Assembly: GCA_934476085.1 (NCBI GenBank) | Contig: CAKSNE010000019.1 | Coordinates: forward strand, 1 to 40,949 | Origin: an uncultured Eubacteriales bacterium | GTDB lineage: Bacteria > Bacillota > Clostridia > Oscillospirales > Acutalibacteraceae | DNA: 40,949 nucleotides | Direction of reading: 5' to 3' | In this document: positions 8,181 through 15,934 of the stretch, piece by piece | Layout of the letters: each line of letters opens with the position of its first letter | How positions within the stretch are numbered: position 1 is the first letter of the stretch | Notes under the pieces: generated by a model | Seen by the model: the letters and a program-made list of their open reading frames with translations, nothing else | What the model was told of the DNA's origin: nothing | The model's database searches: none | Translations under genes and position numbers: made by a program

Positions 8181-8385
8181 TGCCTTTAGAGAATTTCTTT
8201 AAAAGAGCTTGAACATTTTTGTCTGATAAAATTTTATTTAATTTTTCTTTATCATTTAAAATATCATTTACTTTTTCTTTGTCTTTATCATTTAAATTTT
8301 TCATAATATCATTGACTTTTGCTTGGTCAAGATTATTTTTTTCAGCAATTTTCATCATTTCATCAAGTTTGTTTTTATCTATCAT
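8173..8385 (-). CDS. Uncharacterised 70-aa charged helical protein
   Basis: A small soluble protein of 70 residues, almost entirely Asp/Lys/Asn-rich helix. The repeated LND-K-K-VN pattern (DIMKNLNDKDKEKVNDILNDKE) suggests an internal repeat of about 13 residues. It is preceded by AAGGGGTG and an ATG, and is the first gene of the three-gene operon transcribed away from the cobalamin operon. Its stop is buried in the start of the next gene. No family is recognised. The upstream region contains CATAATATGAT, a possible -10, with no clear -35. Confidence 0.7.
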   Translation of the reverse strand: MIDKNKLDEMMKIAEKNNLDQAKVNDIMKNLNDKDKEKVNDILNDKEKLNKILSDKNVQALLKKFSKGNG

Positions 8386-8452
8386 TAAAATAACACCCCT
8401 TTTGTATCATATTATGCAAAAGCAAAAAATTATATGATTTAAAAAGTTTTTA

Positions 8453-8481
8453 TTGACGAAACTTATAAATAATGATATAAT
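8453..8481 (+). promoter_or_regulatory. Promoter of the cobalamin operon
   Basis: TTGACG (8453-8458), a 17-base spacer, then TATAAT (8476-8481): a near-consensus sigmaA promoter. Transcription would start near 8488, just before the riboswitch P1 stem. The gene-free stretch 8386-8910 holds this promoter, the riboswitch and its terminator. Confidence 0.85.
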
Positions 8482-8505
8482 TTTATGGAAAAATGAATAT
8501 TGATA

Positions 8506-8722
8506 GGAAAATGCAGTTTTGAAAAGTTGTCAACTGAGTAGATGAAAAGGGAATCCGGTTCAAATCCGGAGCAACCGCCATTACTGTATGTAACTGATTT
8601 GCAAATATGTTACCATTGAAGCTTTATGCTTTGAGAAGGTTTATTTGTTTGTTTATTTTGCGTGTATAATTCTGCGTAATTTTTAGCATAGGTTACAAGC
8701 CAGGAGACCTGCTGCGTTTTCC
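8506..8722 (+). ncRNA. Cobalamin riboswitch aptamer
   Basis: The conserved cobalamin-riboswitch core is easy to read: a GGGAATCCGG...AATCCGGAGCAACCGCC element, followed by ACTGTA, and near the 3' side AGCCAGGAGACCTGC. The closing P1 helix is GGAAAATGCAG (8506-8516) with CTGCGTTTTCC (8712-8722), 11 pairs with one wobble. The roughly 100-base insert between ACTGTA and the GCCAGG block is peripheral stem. Such aptamers bind adenosyl- or methylcobalamin and usually repress uptake or biosynthesis genes when cobalamin is plentiful. It lies directly before the DUF4430/alpha-barrel/ECF operon and is the strongest evidence that the operon handles B12. Confidence 0.95.
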
Positions 8723-8729
8723 TTTAAGG

Positions 8730-8849
8730 TTTTCACAAACTTTGGCGTGAAGAGTGCAACCGTTTATCAATTTTTAAGGCTTAAATTATAGCCGACGGTG
8801 CAACTTCTGTCGGTTTGGTTTGTGTGGTTTTGATAAATGTTGTACTCTT
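8730..8849 (+). promoter_or_regulatory. Riboswitch expression platform: antiterminator and its competitor
   Basis: AAGAGTGCAACCGTTTATCAA (8750-8770) pairs with 8830-8849 over 20 base pairs with one bulge and two G-U pairs. This antiterminator uses up ACTCTT, the base of the terminator 5' arm. A third element, TTTTCAC (8730-8736) with GTGAAGA (8747-8753), competes for the antiterminator 5' arm and is adjacent to P1, so it can link aptamer folding to the choice. A small CCGAC/GTCGG hairpin lies in the antiterminator loop (8792-8812). Confidence 0.75.
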
Positions 8850-8887
8850 TTGTCTTTTTAACAAAAAAGATAAAAGAGTATTTTTTT
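8843..8887 (+). terminator. Riboswitch-controlled intrinsic terminator
   Basis: TACTCTTTTGTCTTTTT (8843-8859) pairs with 8864-8880 through 17 base pairs including one G-U, followed by seven T (8881-8887). It precedes the first gene and overlaps the antiterminator, so it should stop transcription when cobalamin is bound. Confidence 0.88.
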
Positions 8888-8910
8888 ATTTAATTTAAAG
8901 GATTTAAAAA

Positions 8911-10434
8911 ATGAAAAAGTTATTATCGGTTATTTTTATTTTGTGCTTATTATTTTCGGCTAATTTTACTTTAGTTAATGCCGAATCATCAGTAAGTATA
9001 GAAACAACTTTAATAAACAATTCCGTAATTAAGTCGGCTAAAAAAACTTTTGATGTTATTGCAAGAAAAAATGGCAAAAAAATATCTTCTTCTGTTACGC
9101 TTAACAGCAGTAAAGTTTCAAAAGCTTGGGATGATAGCGATAAAACAAGCTTTACTTTGAATTTAACAAAAGAGGGAAGCAATACAGTTGAAATAATCGC
9201 CGATGGTGTCGGTAAAAAAATCAATATTACTTATATAAAAGCCAAGCCGGGAGAAGTTATCGGTCAGGCGGCAGTTAGTGTTGAGCTTTTTTCTTTTGGC
9301 AATGGTTATTTAATCGAACCTGTAAATATTGATATTGTTGAAGGAGAAAACGCGGCAGTTGCACTTGTAAAATTTCTTCATAAAAACGGTTATTTGTGTT
9401 ATTACAGCGGTGAGTTAAGCAAAAATTTTTATATGGCTTATATTGCTGATGGTGATAAAACTGAAAAAAATTATGATGGATATACAAGCTCTTTAAAAAC
9501 TTACGGTAAGCCAAGAAACCCTAAAAAGATTAAAATAAAATCTAATATTCCAAAAATGCTTTCCGGTTATCTTGAAAAAGATATGAATTATTTTGAAAAA
9601 GATGACGATAAAAATGCAAATGGATTTTTAGGAGAATTTTTATTTACAAACGGTTCAGGGTGGATGTATTCAGTTAATAATGTTTTTCCTAATGTAAGTT
9701 TTTCTCAAACTTATTTATCGGACGGCGATGTAATTCGTGTTCAATTTACAATGGGATACGGTGCCGATATAGGCGGATTTAGTGCAATGGGCGGCTCTGT
9801 TCCTGGAGTTAACGGTGTTAGCGGCGACTATTATAAAGTTAGTGATAAAAGTAATTTAACATCATTTATGGCTTATGTTAATTCAAAAGGATTAAAAAGC
9901 AAGTCAGATATAAAAAATGCTTATGAAAACTGTTACAAAGTTGCTGAAGAATTAGATGTATCGCAAGAAAAGGTTGACAGTGTAACAAAGAATTTAAGTG
10001 AAGTTTTAAATAAATATGTTGATATCAAAGATGTTGTTTTAAATGAAAACAGCAATTCTAACAGTATTAAAAGCGATGTAAAAAAGAATTATAAAACAAA
10101 TAAAAAATCAACAGAATTAAAAAACAATAAAAAAAATGATGAAAAAATAACATCTTCTTATAATTCATCTAAAGAAACAACTACAACAAACAAAAATTCA
10201 TCAACTGAAAAATCAATTAAAAACAGTGATAATTCTAATGTATCAGAAACTGAAAAAACTATTTTAAATAATAAGAATAAAAATAATAAAGAAGTTAGTT
10301 CTGATAATACAGAAACATTGGCAGTTATTTTAACCGCTATTATAATTATTTTGGCGGTAGTAGCAACGGTATTATTAATTTTATTATTAATATATATTTT
10401 AAAAAAGAAAGGAATTATAAAAAATGACAAGTAG
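8911..10434 (+). CDS. Membrane-anchored DUF4430 (transcobalamin C-terminal-like) protein
   Basis: A 507-aa surface protein, first gene of the riboswitch operon. It has a signal peptide (1-24) and a beta-rich Ig-like domain (about 25-110). A DUF4430 domain (about 118-288) carries the hallmark SGWMYSVN-x-VFPN, the strand LSDGDVIRVQFT, and a closing GYGADIGG. A helical segment follows (about 312-375), then a long Asn/Lys/Ser/Thr-rich linker (about 376-465). The C-terminal transmembrane helix (469-497) ends in a short Lys-rich cytoplasmic tail. DUF4430 is related to the C-terminal beta domain of transcobalamin and intrinsic factor, which covers B12. The linker could reach into the wall. The next gene starts 11 bases before this stop. 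I infer corrinoid binding as half of a split receptor. Confidence 0.85.
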   Translation: MKKLLSVIFILCLLFSANFTLVNAESSVSIETTLINNSVIKSAKKTFDVIARKNGKKISSSVTLNSSKVSKAWDDSDKTSFTLNLTKEGSNTVEIIADGVGKKINITYIKAKPGEVIGQAAVSVELFSFGNGYLIEPVNIDIVEGENAAVALVKFLHKNGYLCYYSGELSKNFYMAYIADGDKTEKNYDGYTSSLKTYGKPRNPKKIKIKSNIPKMLSGYLEKDMNYFEKDDDKNANGFLGEFLFTNGSGWMYSVNNVFPNVSFSQTYLSDGDVIRVQFTMGYGADIGGFSAMGGSVPGVNGVSGDYYKVSDKSNLTSFMAYVNSKGLKSKSDIKNAYENCYKVAEELDVSQEKVDSVTKNLSEVLNKYVDIKDVVLNENSNSNSIKSDVKKNYKTNKKSTELKNNKKNDEKITSSYNSSKETTTTNKNSSTEKSIKNSDNSNVSETEKTILNNKNKNNKEVSSDNTETLAVILTAIIIILAVVATVLLILLLIYILKKKGIIKNDK

Positions 10435-12610
10435 TAAAAAACTCAAAGCGATTGTAGCATTAGTTGTTTGTGCCGTACTTACTTTTAGTATTGCTTTTAG
10501 TGCAAGTGCGAATGCTTATGATCCAAATAAGGATTACAATGATTTATCATTGAAATTCCAAAACGGAAAGGCTGATGTTGGGTTTTATATTAACGCATCA
10601 GAAAAATATTTGCTTGAAACCATTCCTGAATTACAGTTTGGAACAGGCGCAGGCGAGTGGAGTGCAATGAACCTGCTCCGTGGTATGTATACAGGATATG
10701 ATTATATAAATCAAATTCCATCTGACTATTTTGATAAATATATTGATGTATTTGAACAGTATGTTATTGAAAAAAACGGAAATTTACATAGAGCAAAGTC
10801 AACCGAATATTCAAGACTTATTTTAGCTTTATCATCACTCGGTTATGATGTTACTAATGTAGCTCCTCATTTTAGAACAGGTGGCTACAACGGTGAAGTT
10901 TGTGACGCCAATGCCGAAGGTGCAGTAGAATATTCTTATGACTTTTTATTAAAATATTCTGTTTCTATGTCTTACTTATATAAACAAGGAATTAACGGAC
11001 CGATTTGGACATTAATAGCTTTAAATACAGGCGATTATTCTTTATATACAAAAGATGAATTACAAGCAGGCTTAGATGGTACAGATACAAATTTGGCTCA
11101 TAAAATGGAGGCATTAAACATTACCTCTATTGAAGATGAAAGCAAAGCTGTTAATGCAAATACAGGTAAAATTACAAATAAAGGTGTATCAACTGAAGGT
11201 AAGTTGCTTGAATACATTTTGTCTTGTCAGGTTAAACAAACTTCAGGCGATTATGCAGATGTAACTGCCGGTTGGGCATTAGCCGGTTCAAAACCTGATC
11301 CTGATATGACAGGTATGGCTTTGCAAGCATTAGCACCTTATTATCTTGATGAAAATAAATTTAATAATGCAATGGAAAATGCTTATTACAGTGATGAATT
11401 AACAGCTTCTTATACTTACGAAGATTTAAAAACCGCTGTTGAAAATGCAGTTTGGATTTTAAGCGAAATCCAGGAGAAAAACGGTGGTTATGCAAGCTGG
11501 GGTAGTATTAACAGCGAAAGTATTGCTCAAGTCATTGTTGCACTTACTGAACTCGGAATTGATCCGTTGACAGAAGCAATTTATTTGCCAACTATTGATA
11601 AAATCTGCTCATTTGTAAAAGAGGGTGCTGAATACAACGGTGTTACAACTAATAATATGCTTGATGCTATTCTCACTTTCTGGGCAAATGGAAGTGGCAG
11701 CAGTGCAGATATCGGTGGTTTTAAACATGTAACTGAAGGTTCTGACGGTGGTAGCGGTTCAGGCACTGAGGTTAACGGAATGGCAACTGACCAAGCAACT
11801 TATGCTTTAATAGCTTATGAAAGATTTATAAAAGGCAAAAATAGCTTATATGATATGACCGATATGACCGATGGCAGTTATGTTGACGCAATTGCAAGTA
11901 CAAAAACGCTTACATTTGATTTAGGCGAAATGGGTACAAAAGATCCTGTTACATTTTCACCTTATCAAGTTGTAACAATTCCTAATGTTGATAATACAAG
12001 TGATTGTACATTTAATGGTTGGAATACAAAAAAAGACGGAAGCGGTGTTTCATTAGCTGCTAATGATTTATTATCAACAACCGCTGATAATATAACATTG
12101 TATGCTATGTATACTAAAGCTACAAATGCTACAACATCATCAACAACTACAACTACATCATCAATCCCTGATGTTTCAACAACTACAACTTCAAGTTCTG
12201 TTTCTACTTCTACATCAACATCTGCTTCAGTAACTTCAACTACAACAACTACTTCAAATTACACTACAATAAACAGAACAACTGTTACAGTTCCAACAAC
12301 AGTTACTGCTCCTACTACTAAAGCAGTTAATAAAATTGTATTGAAAACACCAAAGCTCAAATTCTCTTCAGCTAAAAAACGTTTGGTTGTTAAATATAAA
12401 AAAGTTAAGAATGCATCAGGTTTCCAGGTTAAATATAAAATAGGCAAAAAACAAGTAATTAAAACATTTAAAACTAAAAAATCTGCTGTAAAAACTATTA
12501 GACTTTCTAAAAAAGGTAAGTATAAAGTACAAATTCGTAGCTTTAAAATTGTTAATAAATCAAGAGTTTATAGCAATTGGTCAAAGGTAAAAGTTATTAA
12601 AGTTAAATAA
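10424..12610 (+). CDS. Wall-type surface alpha/alpha-barrel (transcobalamin-alpha-like) protein
   Basis: A 728-aa secreted protein with a signal peptide (about 1-30). An alpha/alpha-barrel of the prenyltransferase/squalene-cyclase repeat class spans about 40-480. Its motifs include YKQGINGPIWTLIAL, PDPDMTGMALQALAPYY and NGGYASWGSINSESIAQVIV, shared with the next gene. An InlB/Flg_new beta repeat (about 493-563, FNGW and TLYAMYT) follows, then a Thr/Ser linker, and a very Lys-rich Fn3-like domain (about 635-728) that probably binds the wall. There is no transmembrane anchor and no LPxTG. No DxDD or other cyclase catalytic motif was seen, so catalysis is unlikely. The fold matches the alpha domain of transcobalamin, which is why I infer a B12-binding role. 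An AAAGGAAT site precedes the ATG. Confidence 0.82.
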   Translation: MTSSKKLKAIVALVVCAVLTFSIAFSASANAYDPNKDYNDLSLKFQNGKADVGFYINASEKYLLETIPELQFGTGAGEWSAMNLLRGMYTGYDYINQIPSDYFDKYIDVFEQYVIEKNGNLHRAKSTEYSRLILALSSLGYDVTNVAPHFRTGGYNGEVCDANAEGAVEYSYDFLLKYSVSMSYLYKQGINGPIWTLIALNTGDYSLYTKDELQAGLDGTDTNLAHKMEALNITSIEDESKAVNANTGKITNKGVSTEGKLLEYILSCQVKQTSGDYADVTAGWALAGSKPDPDMTGMALQALAPYYLDENKFNNAMENAYYSDELTASYTYEDLKTAVENAVWILSEIQEKNGGYASWGSINSESIAQVIVALTELGIDPLTEAIYLPTIDKICSFVKEGAEYNGVTTNNMLDAILTFWANGSGSSADIGGFKHVTEGSDGGSGSGTEVNGMATDQATYALIAYERFIKGKNSLYDMTDMTDGSYVDAIASTKTLTFDLGEMGTKDPVTFSPYQVVTIPNVDNTSDCTFNGWNTKKDGSGVSLAANDLLSTTADNITLYAMYTKATNATTSSTTTTTSSIPDVSTTTTSSSVSTSTSTSASVTSTTTTTSNYTTINRTTVTVPTTVTAPTTKAVNKIVLKTPKLKFSSAKKRLVVKYKKVKNASGFQVKYKIGKKQVIKTFKTKKSAVKTIRLSKKGKYKVQIRSFKIVNKSRVYSNWSKVKVIKVK
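12116..12319 (+). repeat. Low-complexity Thr/Ser-coding ACA/TCA tract
   Basis: A run rich in ACA, ACT and TCA codons encodes about 68 residues, mostly Thr and Ser (about 565-632 of the wall-type alpha-barrel protein). It is a flexible, possibly O-glycosylated spacer between the InlB repeat and the basic C-terminal domain. Such tracts can vary in length between strains. Confidence 0.8.
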
Positions 12611-12642
12611 TTTAAAATTTAAAATAAAGAGGTGCAATTAAA

Positions 12643-14505
12643 ATGAAAAGGATATTATCAATGCTTTTGACAGTTATATTGTGCCTCTTTATTCCTTTTT
12701 ATGCACAAGCTAAAAGCGATTATAACGCTGATAAAATCAAGTGTATTGCTTTAGGTATTGTTAATTGGAAAAAAGGCGATTTAGGTGCAAAGAAAAACGG
12801 AAATTTAATTAATAATAACTATTTGGAGCTTGCCGGAACAACTCCGGGAGATTGGTATCAAATAGGCATGTCAAGGCTGGGGATTAATGATGACTATGAC
12901 GGATATTTAGCTGTTATAAAAAACATTGTTAAAGAGCGTTATAAATCTTCTTCAAAACTCTCGTCTGTAAAGGCTACCGAGTGGCATAGAATTTCACTGG
13001 CGGTTTTAGCTTGTGGCGGTGATCCTAAAAACTTATGCCTAGATAAAAACGGTAAAAATATTGATTTAATAGCAGACGGAACTTATAATCGTGGATATAC
13101 TGCTTCACTCGGTAAGCAGGGAATAAACGGTTTTATTTGGGGACTTATTTCTCTTGATTCAATGCAGTATGAAGTGGCGAAAAATGCTTTTTATACCAGA
13201 GATGATATTATAGTTGAAATTTTAAAACAACAATTATCAGACGGTGGATTTGCACTATCGGGTAAAAATGCGGATCCTGATATTACCGCAATGACCTTGC
13301 AAGCATTAGCACCTTATTATAATGATAATAAGGAATATGAGTATAAACTGAAAATATCACAAAAAACAGTAAATAAGACCGTTAGAGAAGTTATTAACGA
13401 GTCAATAGAGTGTTTATCAAAAATGCAACTTGATAGTGGTGATTATTTTAGCTGGGGTACTCAAAATGTTGAAAGCACCTGTCAAGTTGTTGTTGCATTA
13501 TGCAGCCTTGGAATAAATCCGCAAACTGATAAAAGATTTATTAAAAAAGGTAACACTTTAATTGACGGAATTTTAAAATATAAAATGGCTGACGGTGGTT
13601 TTGTTCATTCTTATACTTATGATAGTGATAATCCATCATCAAAGCCTGATAAATCTAATTCAATGGCAGGCGAGCAGACACTATATACAATGGCTGCTAT
13701 TGTTAGAAATTTGAATTGTGAGCGTAATTTATACGATTTTAGAATTGATTTTTCTAAAAATTTTAAGAAAAGAATAAGTGAATTACAAGAAAAAATAAAG
13801 TCTTGCAGCAACGATAAAAAAGAACTTGAAAAATTACTTAAAATGTATTATGCTATTCCTAAAGATGAGCGTTTTTATGTAAGAAATTTTAATGATTTAT
13901 ACGATAAAGCTATTAAAAACAACATTGATTTAAAAAGTATTGAAAAATCAACAAAAGTTGTTTTTGATAATGAAAATAATAATAATTTAAAAGAAATTGA
14001 ATTTACTGAAAATGATAAAAATTCAGTTAATAATTTACCAAAAAAACTTACTACAAAAGAGTATGTAAGCATTGTAAAACTTCTTGATAAACTTGAAAAT
14101 TCAAGCAATTTTGATGAAAAAGAAGTATATAAATCAAAACTTCAAAAAGCAAAACAGCAAGTGGAAAAAATTCAAAAAGAAATTGATAATATTAATTCAT
14201 CTGTAAAAAAAGAATTGTATCCGCTTGATAAAATGGGGTTAAGTAATAAAAAAACTATTGATAATATAGTAAAAAGAATTGAGAATTTATCTGAATATGA
14301 TAAAACAAAAATAGAAAATTATGAAGATGTTGTTAAAACCAAAACAAAGGTTGATAATGAACTTAGAGCAGTCATTATTATGTGCCTTTGTGCTGTTATA
14401 ATAGCGGTTTTAACAGTGTTTATAATTTATCATATAAAATCAATAAAAAATAAAAAAATAAGAGAACTAGAAGAATTAGCAAAAGAATTTGAGGACGAAG
14501 AATGA
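12643..14505 (+). CDS. Membrane-anchored alpha/alpha-barrel (transcobalamin-alpha-like) protein
   Basis: A 620-aa paralogue of the preceding protein. It has a signal peptide (1-23) and an alpha/alpha-barrel (about 26-370) with matching motifs GKQGINGFIWGLISLD, ADPDITAMTLQALAPYY and DYFSWGTQNVEST-x-QVVVALCSLGINP. In place of the InlB repeat and wall domain it has a charged coiled-coil stalk (about 378-568), then a transmembrane helix (576-598) and an acidic cytoplasmic tail. The barrel would therefore be held away from the membrane on a stalk. The ATG follows GAGGTG. The stop overlaps the next ATG (ATGA), so it is coupled to the small DUF4430 protein, its likely partner. Corrinoid binding is inferred from fold and riboswitch, not shown. 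Confidence 0.83.
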   Translation: MKRILSMLLTVILCLFIPFYAQAKSDYNADKIKCIALGIVNWKKGDLGAKKNGNLINNNYLELAGTTPGDWYQIGMSRLGINDDYDGYLAVIKNIVKERYKSSSKLSSVKATEWHRISLAVLACGGDPKNLCLDKNGKNIDLIADGTYNRGYTASLGKQGINGFIWGLISLDSMQYEVAKNAFYTRDDIIVEILKQQLSDGGFALSGKNADPDITAMTLQALAPYYNDNKEYEYKLKISQKTVNKTVREVINESIECLSKMQLDSGDYFSWGTQNVESTCQVVVALCSLGINPQTDKRFIKKGNTLIDGILKYKMADGGFVHSYTYDSDNPSSKPDKSNSMAGEQTLYTMAAIVRNLNCERNLYDFRIDFSKNFKKRISELQEKIKSCSNDKKELEKLLKMYYAIPKDERFYVRNFNDLYDKAIKNNIDLKSIEKSTKVVFDNENNNNLKEIEFTENDKNSVNNLPKKLTTKEYVSIVKLLDKLENSSNFDEKEVYKSKLQKAKQQVEKIQKEIDNINSSVKKELYPLDKMGLSNKKTIDNIVKRIENLSEYDKTKIENYEDVVKTKTKVDNELRAVIIMCLCAVIIAVLTVFIIYHIKSIKNKKIRELEELAKEFEDEE

Positions 14506-15056
14506 AAAAAGATATTATAGCAATATTTTTATTGTTTTTAGTTGTCGCTTTTGTTGTAAAAGGAACTAATATTCAGTCGGTAGACGAGTATTATTTAACT
14601 CATATTGATGATATAACCGCCGAGAGCGAAACTGTTTTTATTTCGATTCGTTGTGATACTATTTTAGATAATTATGATGATTTGGATAAGCCATTAAAAA
14701 GTGAAAAATTTGTGCCTAAAAACGGCGTTATTCTGCCTAAAACCGAATATGTTTTGCGAAATGGCGATACCGTTTATGATATTCTAAATCGTGCAGTTAG
14801 ATATAATAAAATTCAAATGGAATATCAGGGTGCTGATGAAAACAGTTATGGAAGTGTTTACGTCCAAGGAATAAATTATCTTTATGAGTTTTCTTGTGGA
14901 CCGCTTTCCGGTTGGATGTATAAGGTAAACGGCGTTTACCCGAATTATGGTTGTTCAAAATATAAATTGCATGACGGCGATGTGATAGAGTGGGTTTATA
15001 CCTGTGATTTAGGTAAAGATGTCGGCTGTGAATGGATGGAAGGAGTGACAAAATGA
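14502..15056 (+). CDS. Compact DUF4430 (transcobalamin C-terminal-like) protein
   Basis: A 184-aa protein with one N-terminal transmembrane signal-anchor (about 4-20), and the rest outside the cell. Nearly all of it is a DUF4430 domain (about 45-175). It carries an N-terminal strand CDTILDN, a GDTVYDIL helix start, a YVQGINYLYEFSCG segment, the hallmark SGWMYKVNGVYPNYGCSKY, a LHDGDVIEWVYTCDLG strand, and a closing GKDVG that parallels GYGADIGG in the first gene. Several Cys (131-132 region, 151, 168) could form disulfides outside the cell. It overlaps both neighbours by ATGA, sitting between a barrel protein and the ECF transmembrane gene. It is probably the beta half of a split B12-binding pair held at the membrane near the transporter. 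Confidence 0.85.
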   Translation: MKKDIIAIFLLFLVVAFVVKGTNIQSVDEYYLTHIDDITAESETVFISIRCDTILDNYDDLDKPLKSEKFVPKNGVILPKTEYVLRNGDTVYDILNRAVRYNKIQMEYQGADENSYGSVYVQGINYLYEFSCGPLSGWMYKVNGVYPNYGCSKYKLHDGDVIEWVYTCDLGKDVGCEWMEGVTK

Positions 15057-15934
15057 AAGCGTTTGCAAATTATCACCCAATTTGCTTGATGATATATTTT
15101 TTATCAGTTATAATTATCGCTATGTTTGTCCAAAATCCTGTTTTGCAGTTGTCTGCATTATTTGGTGCAATTTTATTTTGTGTTTGTCTACAAAGAAAAA
15201 AAGAAATTTTGTCGGGATTTTATTTTTATATCCCACTTTTTATTTTAGTAACTTTAACAAATCCTCTTTTTTCACACAACGGCGTAACGCCGCTTTTCTT
15301 TTTAAACGGACAAGCCGTAACGCTCGAAGCATTCGTTTACGGTGTTGCAATTGCGGTAATGGTAATCGGCGTAATGCTTTGGTGCAGATGTTATAGCGAG
15401 ATTATGACAAGCGATAAGTTTTTATATTTATTCGGCAGAGTAATTCCAAAATTATCGCTTGTTTTGTCTATGATTTTACGCTTTATTCCGCAATTTAAAA
15501 AGCAGATTAAAAAGGTTAAAAATGCTCAAAAAACAATGGGTATGTACTCATCAAAAAGCAGGGTAGAGAGAATTAATTCATCATTAAAAGTATTTTTTGT
15601 TATGATTAGTTGGAGCCTTGAAAACTCGCTTGAAACTTCAATTTCTATGAAGGCAAGGGGCTACGGGGTTAAAAAGCGAACTAACTATTCAATTTTTACT
15701 TTTTCAAGTAATGATGTTGTTTTATTGTCGTCAACTCTGTTATTTTTGCTTGTTACAATTGTAAGCGTCAGCATTGGTAAAATGGATTTTTGGTATTACC
15801 CGTCAATTAGTAGAATTAATTTATCTGTTTTTTCGATTATAACTTATATATCATTCTTTTTGTTGTCATTCACACCGTTTTTTATTGAAATTAAGGAGGC
15901 TTTTAAGTGGAAATATTACATATCGAAAATTTAA
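15053..15934 (+). CDS. cbrV: ECF transporter transmembrane (T) component, CbrV-like
   Basis: A 293-aa EcfT/CbiQ-family membrane protein that couples the ATPases to the S component. Hydrophobic helices fill about 10-120 and 215-285. The cytoplasmic coupling region carries MKARGYGV, the conserved Ala-Arg-Gly motif that sits on the ATPases. I chose ATG 15053, which overlaps the upstream stop (ATGA) and has AGGAG 7 bases before it, over an in-frame ATG 21 bases upstream that would precede this site. The next gene starts 28 bases before this stop. In the predicted cobalamin ECF systems of Bacillota this role is called CbrV; the symbol rests on operon context. Confidence 0.88.
   Translation: MKAFANYHPICLMIYFLSVIIIAMFVQNPVLQLSALFGAILFCVCLQRKKEILSGFYFYIPLFILVTLTNPLFSHNGVTPLFFLNGQAVTLEAFVYGVAIAVMVIGVMLWCRCYSEIMTSDKFLYLFGRVIPKLSLVLSMILRFIPQFKKQIKKVKNAQKTMGMYSSKSRVERINSSLKVFFVMISWSLENSLETSISMKARGYGVKKRTNYSIFTFSSNDVVLLSSTLLFLLVTIVSVSIGKMDFWYYPSISRINLSVFSIITYISFFLLSFTPFFIEIKEAFKWKYYISKI

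Noticed and set aside
7765..8202. Plus-strand 145-codon hydrophobic frame
   Set aside because: It is antisense to the coupled 131-aa gene, lacks a ribosome-binding site, and its Phe/Leu/Ser composition is typical of the reverse strand of Lys/Glu/Asp-rich genes.
12116..12319. CRISPR-like or tandem DNA repeat
   Set aside because: There are no constant repeats with unique spacers; it is a low-complexity Thr/Ser coding tract. No CRISPR array, insertion sequence or integrase was seen anywhere in the window.
10424..14505. Terpene or squalene cyclase function for the two barrel proteins
   Set aside because: Both are exported, lack visible catalytic Asp-rich motifs, and sit under a cobalamin riboswitch next to a vitamin transporter, so a binding role fits better.
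15082..15396. Plus-strand 104-codon frame inside the ECF T-component gene
   Set aside because: It lies wholly within cbrV in another frame. The cbrV frame has the conserved coupling motif and the coupled start.
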